64,000 bases of DNA, taken from Mesorhizobium terrae (GTDB taxonomy: Bacteria > Pseudomonadota > Alphaproteobacteria > Rhizobiales > Rhizobiaceae). The translations under genes were made by a program, and so were the position numbers. The notes beneath the pieces were generated by a model that saw only the letters and a list, made by a program, of their open reading frames with translations, was not told the origin of the DNA and made no database searches. Positions 8,582-16,518 of this stretch are shown piece after piece. Within the stretch, counting starts at the first letter, position 1, and every line of letters begins with the position of its first letter. The stretch lies in the NCBI RefSeq assembly GCF_008727715.1, contig NZ_CP044218.1, positions 2,294,001 to 2,358,000 of the forward strand, in the 5' to 3' direction.

Positions 8582-9505
8582 CTAACGATCCTTGCCGATG
8601 TTTTCCAGGTCGTAAGCGGTGGTCTGGTAGACCCGGTTGATCCAATTGCCGAACAACAGATGAGCATGCGAGCGCCAGCGGTTGAGCGGCGGACGTTTTG
8701 GATCGTCATCGGGGTAATATTCGTGCGGCACCGCGATGGGTGTGCCGGCGGCCACGTCGCGGTCGTATTCTTCCTTGAGCGAGGTCGAATCATATTCGAT
8801 GTGGTTGAACATGTAGAGCCGGTTGCTGGCTTGCTCGGCGAGCAGGCTTGGGCCGGTCTCCTCCGAATCCATCAGCAATTCGAGGCCCGAGCCCTTGGGG
8901 ATGTCGGTGGCGCGAACCTCTGTCCAGCGCGACACGGGGATGGCGAAATCGTCCGAGAAACCGGCGAGATAGGGCGAGGCGGGAGCGTTGTTGCGATGGC
9001 GGAAGACGCCGAACGCCTTCTCCTCCAGTGTGTATTTTGGAACGCCATGGAAATGCCACGCGGCGGCCATCGCTCCCCAGCAGATGAAGAACGACGAATG
9101 GACGTTCGTCGTTGTCCAGTCGAGGATGCGCTTGAGTTCGTCCCAGTAGGTGACGTCCTCAAAGGGCAACAGCTCGATGGGCGCACCGGTGATGATGAAG
9201 CCGTCGAACTTGCGATCCTTTACCTCTTCCCAGGTCTGGTAGAAGGTGATGAGGTGGTCTTCCGAGGTGTTCTTGGCCTTGTGGTTGCCGATGCGCACCA
9301 GGGCCAGCTCCACCTGCAGCGGGCTTGCGCCGATCAGGCGGGCGAACTGGGTCTCCGTCCGCACCTTGTTGGGCATGAGGTTGAGCAGGCCGATCTGCAA
9401 GGGACGGATGTCCTGACGGAGAGCGGTCTGCTCGTCCATGATGGACACGCCCTCTTTCACCAGTACTTCACGGGCGGGAAGCTGATCCGGAATCTTGATC
9501 GGCAT
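8582..9505 (-). CDS. metA: Homoserine O-acyltransferase MetA, predicted acetyl-CoA type
   Basis: A 307-residue enzyme of methionine biosynthesis that acylates homoserine. The start is the ATG at 9505, giving the standard '[11 protein letters not shown]' N-terminus; GGAG lies 8 bases upstream. With this start, Cys142 is the acyl nucleophile ('FICWGAM') and His235/Glu237 are in 'FNHIEYD', matching E. coli numbering exactly. Residue 111 is Glu ('GAPIE'), where E. coli has Gly; published work on the family links Glu at this position to acetyl-CoA use. The product is therefore probably O-acetylhomoserine. Expression is likely controlled by the SAM-II riboswitch and terminator upstream. Confidence 0.95.
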   Translation of the reverse strand: MPIKIPDQLPAREVLVKEGVSIMDEQTALRQDIRPLQIGLLNLMPNKVRTETQFARLIGASPLQVELALVRIGNHKAKNTSEDHLITFYQTWEEVKDRKFDGFIITGAPIELLPFEDVTYWDELKRILDWTTTNVHSSFFICWGAMAAAWHFHGVPKYTLEEKAFGVFRHRNNAPASPYLAGFSDDFAIPVSRWTEVRATDIPKGSGLELLMDSEETGPSLLAEQASNRLYMFNHIEYDSTSLKEEYDRDVAAGTPIAVPHEYYPDDDPKRPPLNRWRSHAHLLFGNWINRVYQTTAYDLENIGKDR

Positions 9506-9516
9506 GGTGCGAACTC

Positions 9517-9555
9517 CAAAAACAAAAACCGGCATTGCTGTCGCAAAGCCGGTTT
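9517..9555 (-). terminator. Intrinsic terminator between SAM-II riboswitch and metA
   Basis: On the minus strand, AAACCGGC (complement of 9548-9555) pairs with GCCGGTTT (complement of 9526-9533). After one mismatch, a further 4-bp TTGC/GCAA stem closes a GACA loop. The distal arm runs into TTTTTGTTTTTGG, which in turn abuts the metA GGAG ribosome-binding site. The structure lies between the riboswitch and the coding region, so it could couple SAM binding to termination. Confidence 0.65.
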
Positions 9556-9567
9556 ACGGATCGCAAA

Positions 9568-9622
9568 CGGCCCTTTAGCGACTTATTTAACGTGGCTGCA
9601 AGCCGACCGGCCAAATCACCAC
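9568..9622 (-). promoter_or_regulatory. SAM-II (SAM-alpha) riboswitch, metA leader
   Basis: Read on the minus strand this segment begins GGTGATTTGGCC, continues through the conserved GCTTGCAGCCACGTTAAA core and ends with GCTAAAGGG. This is the compact H-type pseudoknot layout of the SAM-II aptamer known from metA leaders of Agrobacterium and other alphaproteobacteria: P1 with an adenine- and uridine-rich loop and a 3' AAAGGG tail. It binds S-adenosylmethionine and lowers expression of the downstream gene. It lies about 65-115 bases upstream of the metA start. Confidence 0.92.
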
Positions 9623-9783
9623 GGGTCTATGCCCTGCTCTTACGCCCGGTAGCGGATTGCGTCAACCGTACGCCGGCTGTCGTGCCAGCGCGCCCGGCTT
9701 GCCGGTTTTCCTCGACATTCCGCAGTGCGGACGGTATTTCCGCCATGGCCTCCGGCCGGAGGCGCACTTCACGGATTTTCGAT

Positions 9784-10890
9784 ATGACCAAGGCAAACGA
9801 CCCGCTTCGCCCTCAGCCCCGCGCCGGCATCATGGATATCGAGGCCTATGTGCCCGGCAAGAGCACCGCGCATGGCGTTGCCAAGGTTCATAAACTCTCG
9901 TCCAACGAAAACCCGCTCGGACCGTCGCCCAAGGCGATCGAGGCGGCGCGTGAGGTGGCGGCGAAGCTCGACATCTATCCCGACGGCTCGGCCAAGCGGC
10001 TGCGCGAGGCCATTGCCGAAACGTATGGATTGAATGCGGCCAACATCGTCTGCTCGAACGGCTCCGACGAGATCCTCGGGCTGCTTTCGCAGATCTACCT
10101 AACGCCGGACGACGAGGCGATTTTCACCGAACACGCCTTCATGGTCTACAAGATCTATATCAAGGCGGCCGGCGCTACCCCCGTGGTAGTCAAGGAAACC
10201 GATGAGCGCGCCGATGTCGACGCCATTCTGGCGGCGGTGACGCCGCGCACCAAGATCATCTTCCTTGCCAATCCCAACAACCCGACCGGCACCTATCTGC
10301 CGTTCGACGAGGTGCGGCGGCTGCATGCGGGGCTGCCGAAGAACATCCTGCTCGTGCTCGACGCGGCCTATGCCGAATATGTCCGCCGCAACGACTATGA
10401 AGCGGGGATCGAACTGGTGGCGTCCAGCCGCAACGTGGTGATGACCAGAACTTTCTCGAAGATCGGGCTTGGTGGCGCGCGCGTCGGCTGGATGTACGGG
10501 CCGCTGGAGATCGTCGACGCGATCAACCGCGTGCGCGGGCCGTTCAACGTCAATGCCGTGGCCATAGAGGCAGGTATCGCGACCATCCGCGACCGAGCCC
10601 ATATCGAGAAAAGCGTCGCGCACAACGAAACGTGGCTGCGCTGGCTTTCGGAGGAATTCACCGGGCTCGGCCTGCGCGTGACGCCGAGCGTCGGCAATTT
10701 CATCCTGATCCATTTTCCCGACGACGCGAAACATTCGGCGGCGGCGGCGGACGATTATCTGAGCGAGCGAGGCTATATCCTGCGGCGCGTTGCCGGCTAC
10801 GGTTTTCCCAACGCGCTGCGGATGTCGATCGGAACCGAAGAAGCCAATCGCGGTGTGGTCGCCGCACTCGCCGCATTCCTGAAAAGCTAG
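9784..10890 (+). CDS. hisC: Histidinol-phosphate aminotransferase
   Basis: A 368-residue PLP enzyme of fold type I, class II aminotransferase family. It converts imidazole acetol phosphate and glutamate to histidinol phosphate; alphaproteobacterial HisC often also acts on aromatic keto acids. '[13 protein letters not shown]' (substrate loop), '[10 protein letters not shown]', 'LDAAYAEY' and the PLP lysine Lys226 in '[16 protein letters not shown]' are all present. The ATG at 9784 was chosen by family N-terminus ('[16 protein letters not shown]'); the frame is open further upstream into the divergent riboswitch region. tyrC follows after four bases, so the pair is an aromatic/histidine operon. 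Confidence 0.95.
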   Translation: MTKANDPLRPQPRAGIMDIEAYVPGKSTAHGVAKVHKLSSNENPLGPSPKAIEAAREVAAKLDIYPDGSAKRLREAIAETYGLNAANIVCSNGSDEILGLLSQIYLTPDDEAIFTEHAFMVYKIYIKAAGATPVVVKETDERADVDAILAAVTPRTKIIFLANPNNPTGTYLPFDEVRRLHAGLPKNILLVLDAAYAEYVRRNDYEAGIELVASSRNVVMTRTFSKIGLGGARVGWMYGPLEIVDAINRVRGPFNVNAVAIEAGIATIRDRAHIEKSVAHNETWLRWLSEEFTGLGLRVTPSVGNFILIHFPDDAKHSAAAADDYLSERGYILRRVAGYGFPNALRMSIGTEEANRGVVAALAAFLKS

Positions 10891-10894
10891 AGAT

Positions 10895-11830
10895 ATGTCC
10901 GAACCCCTGTTTGAAAAGATCGCACTGATCGGCATCGGCCTGATCGGTTCCTCGCTGGCGCGCGTCATCCGCCGCGAGGGCCTTGCCCGCCACATCGCCA
11001 TCTCCACCCGCCGCCCCGAAACATTGAAGCGGGCCGAGAACCTTCAGCTCGGCGACAGCTACAGCACCGACGCCAGGACGGCCGTGCGCGACGCCGATCT
11101 CATCATCGTGTCGGTGCCGGTCGGCGCTTCCGGCACCGTCGCCGAAGAGATCGCACCGGCGCTGAAGAAGGGGGCGATCCTCACCGATGTCGGCTCGACC
11201 AAGCAGTCGGTGGTCGCGCAGATGTCGCCCTTCGTGCCGGAGGGCGTGCACTTCATTCCCGGCCATCCTCTGGCCGGTACCGAGAATTCCGGCCCGGATG
11301 CCGGCTTCCCGGATCTGTTCGACAACCGCTGGTGCATCTTCACGCCGTTGCCGGACACGGACCCCTTGGCGCTGGAGAAATTGTCGACGTTCTGGCGCCG
11401 CTGCGGCTCGAACATCGATACGATGACGCCCGAGCATCACGACATGACGCTGGCGATCGTCTCGCACCTACCGCACATCATCGCCTACAACATCGTCGGC
11501 ACCGCCGACGACCTGGCCAATGTGACCAAGTCCGAGGTCATCAAATATTCGGCTTCCGGTTTCCGCGACTTCACCCGCCTTGCCGCGTCGGACCCGACCA
11601 TGTGGCGGGACGTGTGCCTGCACAACAAGGACGCGATCCTGGAAATGCTGGCGCGCTTTTCGGAGGACCTGTCCTCGCTGCAGCGGGCGATCCGCTGGGG
11701 CGACGGCGACAAGCTGTTCGACCTGTTCACGCGCACCCGCGCCATCCGCCGCTCGATCATCCAGGCCGGCCAGGACATCGACGTGCCCGACTTCGGACGC
11801 CAGGTGGTGGAGCATCCGGAGAAGAAGTGA
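10895..11830 (+). CDS. tyrC: Prephenate/arogenate dehydrogenase family protein
   Basis: A 311-residue NAD(P)-dependent dehydrogenase of tyrosine biosynthesis, oxidatively decarboxylating prephenate or arogenate. The Rossmann motif GIGLIGSS is at residues 13-20, 'DVGSTKQSVV' and the substrate motif 'PGHPLAGTENSG' follow, and the C-terminal helical dimer domain includes 'ASGFRDFTRLAASDPTMW'. It starts four bases after hisC and is co-transcribed; HisC-type aminotransferases can make the arogenate or phenylpyruvate partner compounds. The choice between prephenate and arogenate cannot be settled by eye. A paired inverted repeat follows the stop. Confidence 0.92.
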   Translation: MSEPLFEKIALIGIGLIGSSLARVIRREGLARHIAISTRRPETLKRAENLQLGDSYSTDARTAVRDADLIIVSVPVGASGTVAEEIAPALKKGAILTDVGSTKQSVVAQMSPFVPEGVHFIPGHPLAGTENSGPDAGFPDLFDNRWCIFTPLPDTDPLALEKLSTFWRRCGSNIDTMTPEHHDMTLAIVSHLPHIIAYNIVGTADDLANVTKSEVIKYSASGFRDFTRLAASDPTMWRDVCLHNKDAILEMLARFSEDLSSLQRAIRWGDGDKLFDLFTRTRAIRRSIIQAGQDIDVPDFGRQVVEHPEKK

Positions 11831-11837
11831 GGAAGGC

Positions 11838-11943
11838 GGCAGTCGGCAGTCGGCAGTCGCGGAATAGTGGCAGCGCATCCGGCAGCCTGTCTTGCGATTG
11901 CTAAGCTACGAGTGAGCAGTTTCGACTGCCGACTGCCGACGAC
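11838..11943. repeat. Long inverted repeat built from GGCAGTC heptamers
   Basis: Three tandem GGCAGTC units occupy 11838-11858 and the complementary units lie at 11924-11937. The perfect arms are 18 bases each (11842-11859 and 11923-11940) with a 63-base spacer. The element fills most of the gap between the convergent tyrC and DUF2125 genes and ends right at the latter's stop codon. As RNA it would form a long stable hairpin and could end transcription from both sides, though no T run follows. Confidence 0.75.
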
Positions 11944-12942
11944 CTATTCGACAGGCTTGATCATCCCGAGCGGGATGAAACCCAGCGAAGCACGGCCCTT
12001 CACCACTTTCAGCGGCATGGCCGGTTCGTTGCCCAGCATCGACAAAGCGGCGAAGCCCTGCTGGATCTGGTTGGCCTGCTCGGGAATGGCGGTGGCCAGG
12101 ATGCCCGCGACCGCCTTCGGGTTCTGCAGCTTGATGTTGAGGGTGGCGTCGATCAGCCCGTCGGCATCCACCGAAAGCGGGCCCGACAAGGCGATACGGG
12201 CCTCGCCCGAAGACAGTTCGAGATTGCGGATATCGACCGACTGGCCGCGCAGGCTCTTCGGCGGCGTGGCGATCAGCGCAACGCCGTTCTTCACAGTCAT
12301 GTCGCCCTTGCCGTCGAAGGGCGGCAGCACGCGGCCGCCGATGGTATGCGCGTCGATCTCAAGGTCGGTGAAGGCGTGGTTCAGCACGATGTCCTGACCG
12401 GCGGGGCTGGCATCCAGCGCGAGCTGGCCGACGCTGAAGAGTTGCACCGGGTCGGTCTCGTCGGCCGGGTCCGTCTGGCCGTTGAAACCTTCGGCGGCGA
12501 GCGAAACCTTGCTCGGCAGCGGCCACCAAAGATGGGTGCTGGCCTGAAGGCTGTCCCAGTCGATCCATAGCGGTAGCATGCCAGGCACCGAAGTCCGTAG
12601 CGGACCGTCCAGCTCGGCGTTCGGAACCAGTGGCCGTAGCAGACTTGCCGCGGCCACCACGCCGCCGGACGCGGCCGCCACGTTCCTGGAATCATCCTGA
12701 TAGGCCAGCGCGTCGCAGGTGACGACGAAGCGCAGCGGGTAGCCGCTGACGGTCAGGTTGGAGCAGTCGGCGTTGGCGCCCTTGGCGGCGAGCGCGGCAA
12801 CCGCGTTGCCGGCCTCGCTCTTGACGCGCGCGGCCAGCCAGAACCAGCCGGCGCTGTAGAGCCCGAACAGCACCAGCAACAAAATGATCAGCCGGATCGG
12901 CCAGCGCCGACGCTTTGGCTTGGTCTGGTCGCTTGACGTCAT
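11944..12942 (-). CDS. DUF2125 domain-containing membrane-anchored protein
   Basis: A 332-residue protein with a basic N-terminus and a single transmembrane segment (residues about 15-35, 'IRLIILLLVLFGLYSAGWFW'), then a long periplasmic beta-rich domain. 'CSNLTVSGYPLRFVVTCDALAYQD' and the late 'VVKGRASLGFIPLG' are typical of DUF2125 proteins of alphaproteobacteria. No enzymatic motif is visible. The domain loosely recalls AsmA-like envelope proteins, but that is only a guess. It converges on tyrC with a paired repeat between them. Confidence 0.85.
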   Translation of the reverse strand: MTSSDQTKPKRRRWPIRLIILLLVLFGLYSAGWFWLAARVKSEAGNAVAALAAKGANADCSNLTVSGYPLRFVVTCDALAYQDDSRNVAAASGGVVAAASLLRPLVPNAELDGPLRTSVPGMLPLWIDWDSLQASTHLWWPLPSKVSLAAEGFNGQTDPADETDPVQLFSVGQLALDASPAGQDIVLNHAFTDLEIDAHTIGGRVLPPFDGKGDMTVKNGVALIATPPKSLRGQSVDIRNLELSSGEARIALSGPLSVDADGLIDATLNIKLQNPKAVAGILATAIPEQANQIQQGFAALSMLGNEPAMPLKVVKGRASLGFIPLGMIKPVE

Positions 12943-13039
12943 GCCGTGGCCCTCGATAACGCATGAAGAACCGGAAAGGGAACCATCCCGGTCGAAATGA
13001 AACGTGCGGATGGCAATATCCGCATACAGGCTTGGCGAT

Positions 13040-13588
13040 ATGGGCGATTTTTGGGTTTTTGGCTATGGTTCGCTGATCTGGCGTCCCGGTTTTGCGCATG
13101 TCGAGACGCGGCGGGCGCGGCTTTACGGCTATCGCCGTTCGCTTTGCGTCTATTCCTTCGTGCATCGCGGCACGCGTGAACGACCGGGTCTTGTGCTCGG
13201 CCTCGATCGCGGCGGTTCCTGCATCGGCCTTGCCTTCAGGGTGCCCGGCGAGCTGCGCGACGAGGTGATCGGCTATCTGCGTGAGCGCGAACTGGTCACG
13301 CATGTCTATCTTGAGCGTTGGGTGCGCCTTGCGCTGGAAGATGGCAGGACCGTCGATGCGGTCACCTATGTCGCCGACCGGGGCCACGAACAATATGCCG
13401 GCGCGCTGGCCGAGGCCGAGGCGGCGGCCGTGGTGCGCGGTGCGGCCGGCCAGTCCGGCGTCAACGAAGACTATGTCTTCAACACCGTCCGGCATCTCGA
13501 AGCACTCGGCATTCGCGACCACTGGCTGGAAACGGTCGCGCGGCTGATCGCTCCGGTTGAAAACACGCCGGCCCCATTGAACGGGTAG
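13040..13588 (+). CDS. chaC: Gamma-glutamylcyclotransferase, ChaC-like
   Basis: A 182-residue cytosolic enzyme of the ChaC branch, which cleaves glutathione to 5-oxoproline and Cys-Gly. The nucleotide-like loop 'WVFGYGSLIWRPGF' (residues 5-18) is the defining N-terminal motif. A charged segment, 'YLRERELVTHVYLERW', contains the candidate catalytic glutamate. The frame is open upstream of the ATG at 13040, but the family N-terminus begins here. The next gene follows after about 60 bases on the same strand. Confidence 0.88.
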   Translation: MGDFWVFGYGSLIWRPGFAHVETRRARLYGYRRSLCVYSFVHRGTRERPGLVLGLDRGGSCIGLAFRVPGELRDEVIGYLRERELVTHVYLERWVRLALEDGRTVDAVTYVADRGHEQYAGALAEAEAAAVVRGAAGQSGVNEDYVFNTVRHLEALGIRDHWLETVARLIAPVENTPAPLNG

Positions 13589-13647
13589 CCACAAGACCTA
13601 GGTTGTAGCCGGGAACCAGCGGGCCGCTGCTGTCAGGGAGAATAATC

Positions 13648-14595
13648 TTGCAGAAACGTATGCTCGGTCGAACCGACCTCGAAATCGCGCCGCTCGTGCT
13701 GGGTGGCAACGTCTTCGGCTGGACCGCCGACGAAAAAACCTCCTTCGACCTGCTCGACCGTTTCGTGGACGGTGGCCTGAACACCATCGATACCGCCGAC
13801 GCCTATTCGCGCTGGGTGCCCGGCAACAAGGGCGGCGAATCGGAGACGATCATCGGCAAGTGGATGAAAGCGCGCGGCAACCGCGACAGGGTGATCGTCA
13901 TCACCAAGGTCGGCTCCGACATGGGCCAGGGCAAGAAGGACCTGTCGGCCGCGCATATCGAGCGGGCGGTCGAAGCCTCGCTGAGGCGGCTGCAGACCGA
14001 CGTCATCGATCTTTACCTGTCGCACTGGCCGGACCCGACGGTACCCTACGAGGAAACGCTCGGCGCCTATCAAAAGCTGCTCGCCAAAGGCAAGGTGCGC
14101 CATATCGGCTGCTCCAACCTCGACGCCGGGCAACTGCGCGCTGCGCTCGACGTCGCCAGGCTGCGCGACCTGCCGCGCTACGAGGTGCTGCAGCCGGAAT
14201 ACAATCTCTACGACCGGGCTTCCTATGACGGTCCGTTGCGCGACCTGTGCATGGCCGAGAGGCTCGGCGTCATCACCTATTTCAGCCTGGCGAAGGGGTT
14301 CCTGTCCGGGAAATACCGCGGCAAGGCGGATCTCGGCAAAAGCGCGCGCGGCGAGGATGTGGGCGCCTACCTCAACAAGCGCGGCATGCGCATCCTGGCG
14401 GCGCTCGACGCGGTGGCCGCGCGCCATTCGGCCAGGCCGGCGGAAGTAGCACTTGCCTGGGTCATCGCCCGGCCTGGCGTTACCGCACCGATTGCCAGCG
14501 CAACTACGCCCGAGCAGATGGCAAGCCTTGTCCGGTCGGCCTCGTTGGTGTTGACCGCGACCGACATCGAGGAACTCGACAAGGCGAGCGGCTAG
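13648..14595 (+). CDS. Aldo/keto reductase
   Basis: A 315-residue TIM-barrel NADPH-dependent oxidoreductase. The catalytic tetrad is visible: Asp and Tyr in 'NTIDTADAYSRW', Lys in 'VIVITKVGSD' and His in 'DLYLSHWPDP'. 'GCSNLDAGQLRAAL' and 'QPEYNLYDR' also match the family. The start is a TTG at 13648, preferred because AGGGAG lies seven bases upstream; the in-frame ATG at 13660 would be too far (19 bases). The physiological carbonyl substrate is unknown. It is downstream of chaC and convergent with the CpdR-like gene. Confidence 0.9.
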   Translation: MQKRMLGRTDLEIAPLVLGGNVFGWTADEKTSFDLLDRFVDGGLNTIDTADAYSRWVPGNKGGESETIIGKWMKARGNRDRVIVITKVGSDMGQGKKDLSAAHIERAVEASLRRLQTDVIDLYLSHWPDPTVPYEETLGAYQKLLAKGKVRHIGCSNLDAGQLRAALDVARLRDLPRYEVLQPEYNLYDRASYDGPLRDLCMAERLGVITYFSLAKGFLSGKYRGKADLGKSARGEDVGAYLNKRGMRILAALDAVAARHSARPAEVALAWVIARPGVTAPIASATTPEQMASLVRSASLVLTATDIEELDKASG

Positions 14596-14637
14596 AAGCC
14601 CGTTTTCCGGAAACCTGTCTTTGGAGAGAGGGGCCGG

Positions 14638-15003
14638 TCAGGCCGCCAAAGCGCGGCCGACGCGGTCGCGGATTTCGGCCAGCGTGAACGGCTTCTGCAC
14701 GACGTCGAGGATAATACCGTTCAATTCGTCGGCCCGTTCGCGCTGGTCGGCATAACCGGTCACCAGCATGATCTTGAGCGCCGGGAAATTGGCTGCGGCC
14801 GCCTTGGCCATCTCGATGCCGTCCATCTCCGGCATACGGATGTCGGAGACGATCAGGTCGTAGTTGCCATTGGCGGCGCGGATCGTTTCCAGCCCCTGCG
14901 CGCCGTCGGCGGCAACGTCGATGCTGTGGCCTGCGCGTTCGAGTGCGCGGGCGGCGAGAGTGCGGACGGATTCATCGTCCTCGACGATCAGGAGCTTTGC
15001 CAT
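14638..15003 (-). CDS. cpdR: CpdR-like single-domain response regulator
   Basis: A 121-residue stand-alone receiver domain. The acidic pair is 'VEDDE' (residues 8-12), the phospho-acceptor is Asp54 in 'VSDIRMPEMDGIE', the switch threonine is in 'MLVTGYAD', and Lys104 is in 'QKPF'. No output domain follows. The sequence is close to CpdR, which when unphosphorylated directs ClpXP to degrade CtrA and other cell-cycle proteins in alphaproteobacteria. The ATG at 15003 gives the normal N-terminus. The CpdR identity is an inference from resemblance; other orphan receivers look alike. ftsEX with a CtrA box is less than 2 kb away. Confidence 0.75.
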   Translation of the reverse strand: MAKLLIVEDDESVRTLAARALERAGHSIDVAADGAQGLETIRAANGNYDLIVSDIRMPEMDGIEMAKAAAANFPALKIMLVTGYADQRERADELNGIILDVVQKPFTLAEIRDRVGRALAA

Positions 15004-15089
15004 GGGCAAGGTTTTGCCCGGCAAGTGTTGACGTTTCCTGAAAGACCGAAACGGCGCCAGGCTATTTTAGCGATGGCTGTGGAAAGGCG

Positions 15090-15632
15090 TCAGGTTTCGT
15101 CCTTGACGACGCCGACGAAGGGCAGTTCGCGGAAGGCATGGCCGACATCCATGCCATAGCCAACGACGAAATAGTCGGGGCAATCGAAGCCGACATAGTC
15201 GGCGTCGAGATCGGTCTTGCGGCGCATGCGCTTGTCGAGCAGCACGGCGATCGAACAGCTCCTGGCGCCACGCGACAGCATCAGCTCGCGGGCGAATTTC
15301 AAAGTCTTGCCGGATTCCAATATGTCGTCGATCAACAGCACGTCGCGGCCCGCGACTTCGTTGTCGATGTCGCGCAGCACACGCACTTCGCCGCTCTCCG
15401 TTCCGGCGCCGTAGCTGGAAATGAAGATGAACTCGACCTCCGGCGACAGGCCCGCATCGTGCATGGCGCGGATCAGGTCGGCGGCGAAGATGAAGGACCC
15501 TTTGAGCACCGAGATGACCAAAAGGTCGTGGTAGTCGTGCGCCGCGATTTCCTTGGCGAGCTCCAGATTGCGCCGGGCGATCGCCGACGCTGAAAACAGG
15601 ACCTCGATGTTCTTGCCGCGCACAACTGGCAT
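15090..15632 (-). CDS. hpt: Hypoxanthine phosphoribosyltransferase
   Basis: A 180-residue purine-salvage enzyme making IMP (and usually GMP) from hypoxanthine or guanine plus PRPP. The PRPP loop 'VLLIDDILESGKTL' is at residues 98-111 with the paired Asp residues. 'VLKGSFIFAADLIRA' is the diphosphate loop and 'VGFDCPDYFVVGYGMD' is the purine-binding region. The length is standard. It is upstream of the CpdR-like gene on the same strand, about 86 bases apart, so co-transcription is possible. Confidence 0.95.
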   Translation of the reverse strand: MPVVRGKNIEVLFSASAIARRNLELAKEIAAHDYHDLLVISVLKGSFIFAADLIRAMHDAGLSPEVEFIFISSYGAGTESGEVRVLRDIDNEVAGRDVLLIDDILESGKTLKFARELMLSRGARSCSIAVLLDKRMRRKTDLDADYVGFDCPDYFVVGYGMDVGHAFRELPFVGVVKDET

Positions 15633-15682
15633 GGAAAGCCTTTCCTGGGGAGCGCGTCCGGGATCGGCCGAGGCCGCGCCCG

Positions 15683-16327
15683 CTATTGCGCGAAGGTGAC
15701 CGAGACGGCCGTTACCCCGTTTCTAGGCACGTCGAGCCGGCTGGAAAAGGCAAATCTTTCGCCTGGTGCCAATGCGCGGCCGGATGTCCCCAGCCCATAG
15801 CGGGTGATGTGCCCATCATTGCCGGTGACGCGGATCTCGAGCGGCGGCAGGGCCGCCGCCTGATCGCCGTCATTGCCGGCCTCGCCGTCAACCATCAGCA
15901 ACGGCTTGAGGCCGGTGCTGTCGACGCGCGAGGTGACGCCGGAAATGCTCAGCGCCGTCATCGGATCGCTGGCGCCAAACAGCGTGGTCTGGCGAAACAG
16001 CGCGTGCCCTCCGGAAATCCAGAAGGCGGCGAAGGTGACCGCGACGCCGAGGCTCCAGAACAGCGGACCGCCCCGGCCCGAAGCCTCTTTTTGCGGGGTT
16101 GCCACCGTCTGGCGCAGCATGCCCATGCCGTCGAGGGACGGCACAGTTTCGAGCATTGGCGCGGCGGCCGGTTGCGGGTTTCGTTCGGCGGAGATGCCAG
16201 CATCGGAGGGCAGCACGATGAATTCGGCATCGATCACGTCGGCGGTCGCGGCGAAGCCATCATGGGCCGCCGTTGACGCGGTCATGATTTCGCCGGAAAC
16301 CGGGCGTGCCCTGCCGCGATCGACCAT
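15683..16327 (-). CDS. Hypothetical membrane protein with DUF3426-like C-terminal domain
   Basis: About 214 residues. The first 85 residues are low-complexity and Ala/Pro-rich, then one transmembrane helix ('FWSLGVAVTFAAFWISGG') and a C-terminal beta domain ('PPLEIRVTGNDGHI', 'ALAPGERFAFSSRLDVPRNG', 'VSVTF') that resembles DUF3426. In many relatives such proteins start with an MJ0042-type zinc ribbon and sit beside ftsE; here the N-terminus has no cysteines. The ATG at 16327 has GAGGAG four bases upstream; an earlier ATG at 16366 has no ribosome-binding site. It is divergent from ftsE. Function unknown. Confidence 0.6.
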   Translation of the reverse strand: MVDRGRARPVSGEIMTASTAAHDGFAATADVIDAEFIVLPSDAGISAERNPQPAAAPMLETVPSLDGMGMLRQTVATPQKEASGRGGPLFWSLGVAVTFAAFWISGGHALFRQTTLFGASDPMTALSISGVTSRVDSTGLKPLLMVDGEAGNDGDQAAALPPLEIRVTGNDGHITRYGLGTSGRALAPGERFAFSSRLDVPRNGVTAVSVTFAQ

Positions 16328-16433
16328 CCTGCTCCTCGGTCGCCTCTGTTCGCCGTCTGTTTCCATGCGATAGACAAAAATGGTTAATGCTTCACAACCG
16401 GAATCGTTTTACAGCCGCCATTGGCGCCGAAAT

Positions 16434-16448
16434 TTAACCGGCGGTTAA
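16434..16448. promoter_or_regulatory. CtrA-type binding site upstream of ftsE
   Basis: TTAA-CCGGCGG-TTAA is an exact TTAA-N7-TTAA full site for the alphaproteobacterial cell-cycle regulator CtrA; the second half continues as TTAACC. It lies 71 bases upstream of the ftsE GTG and 107 bases upstream of the divergent membrane-protein start, so it could serve either promoter. Confidence 0.6.
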
Positions 16449-16518
16449 CCATGCCGGTCGATGGTCGTTTCGTAGAGACGGGCGGACTGCCGCCAATGAA
16501 AGTTCCAGGTCGCCGCAC

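Noticed and set aside
11838-11943. Repeat array considered as a CRISPR
   Set aside because: Units are 7-base tandem repeats without unique spacers, and the two arms are inverted.
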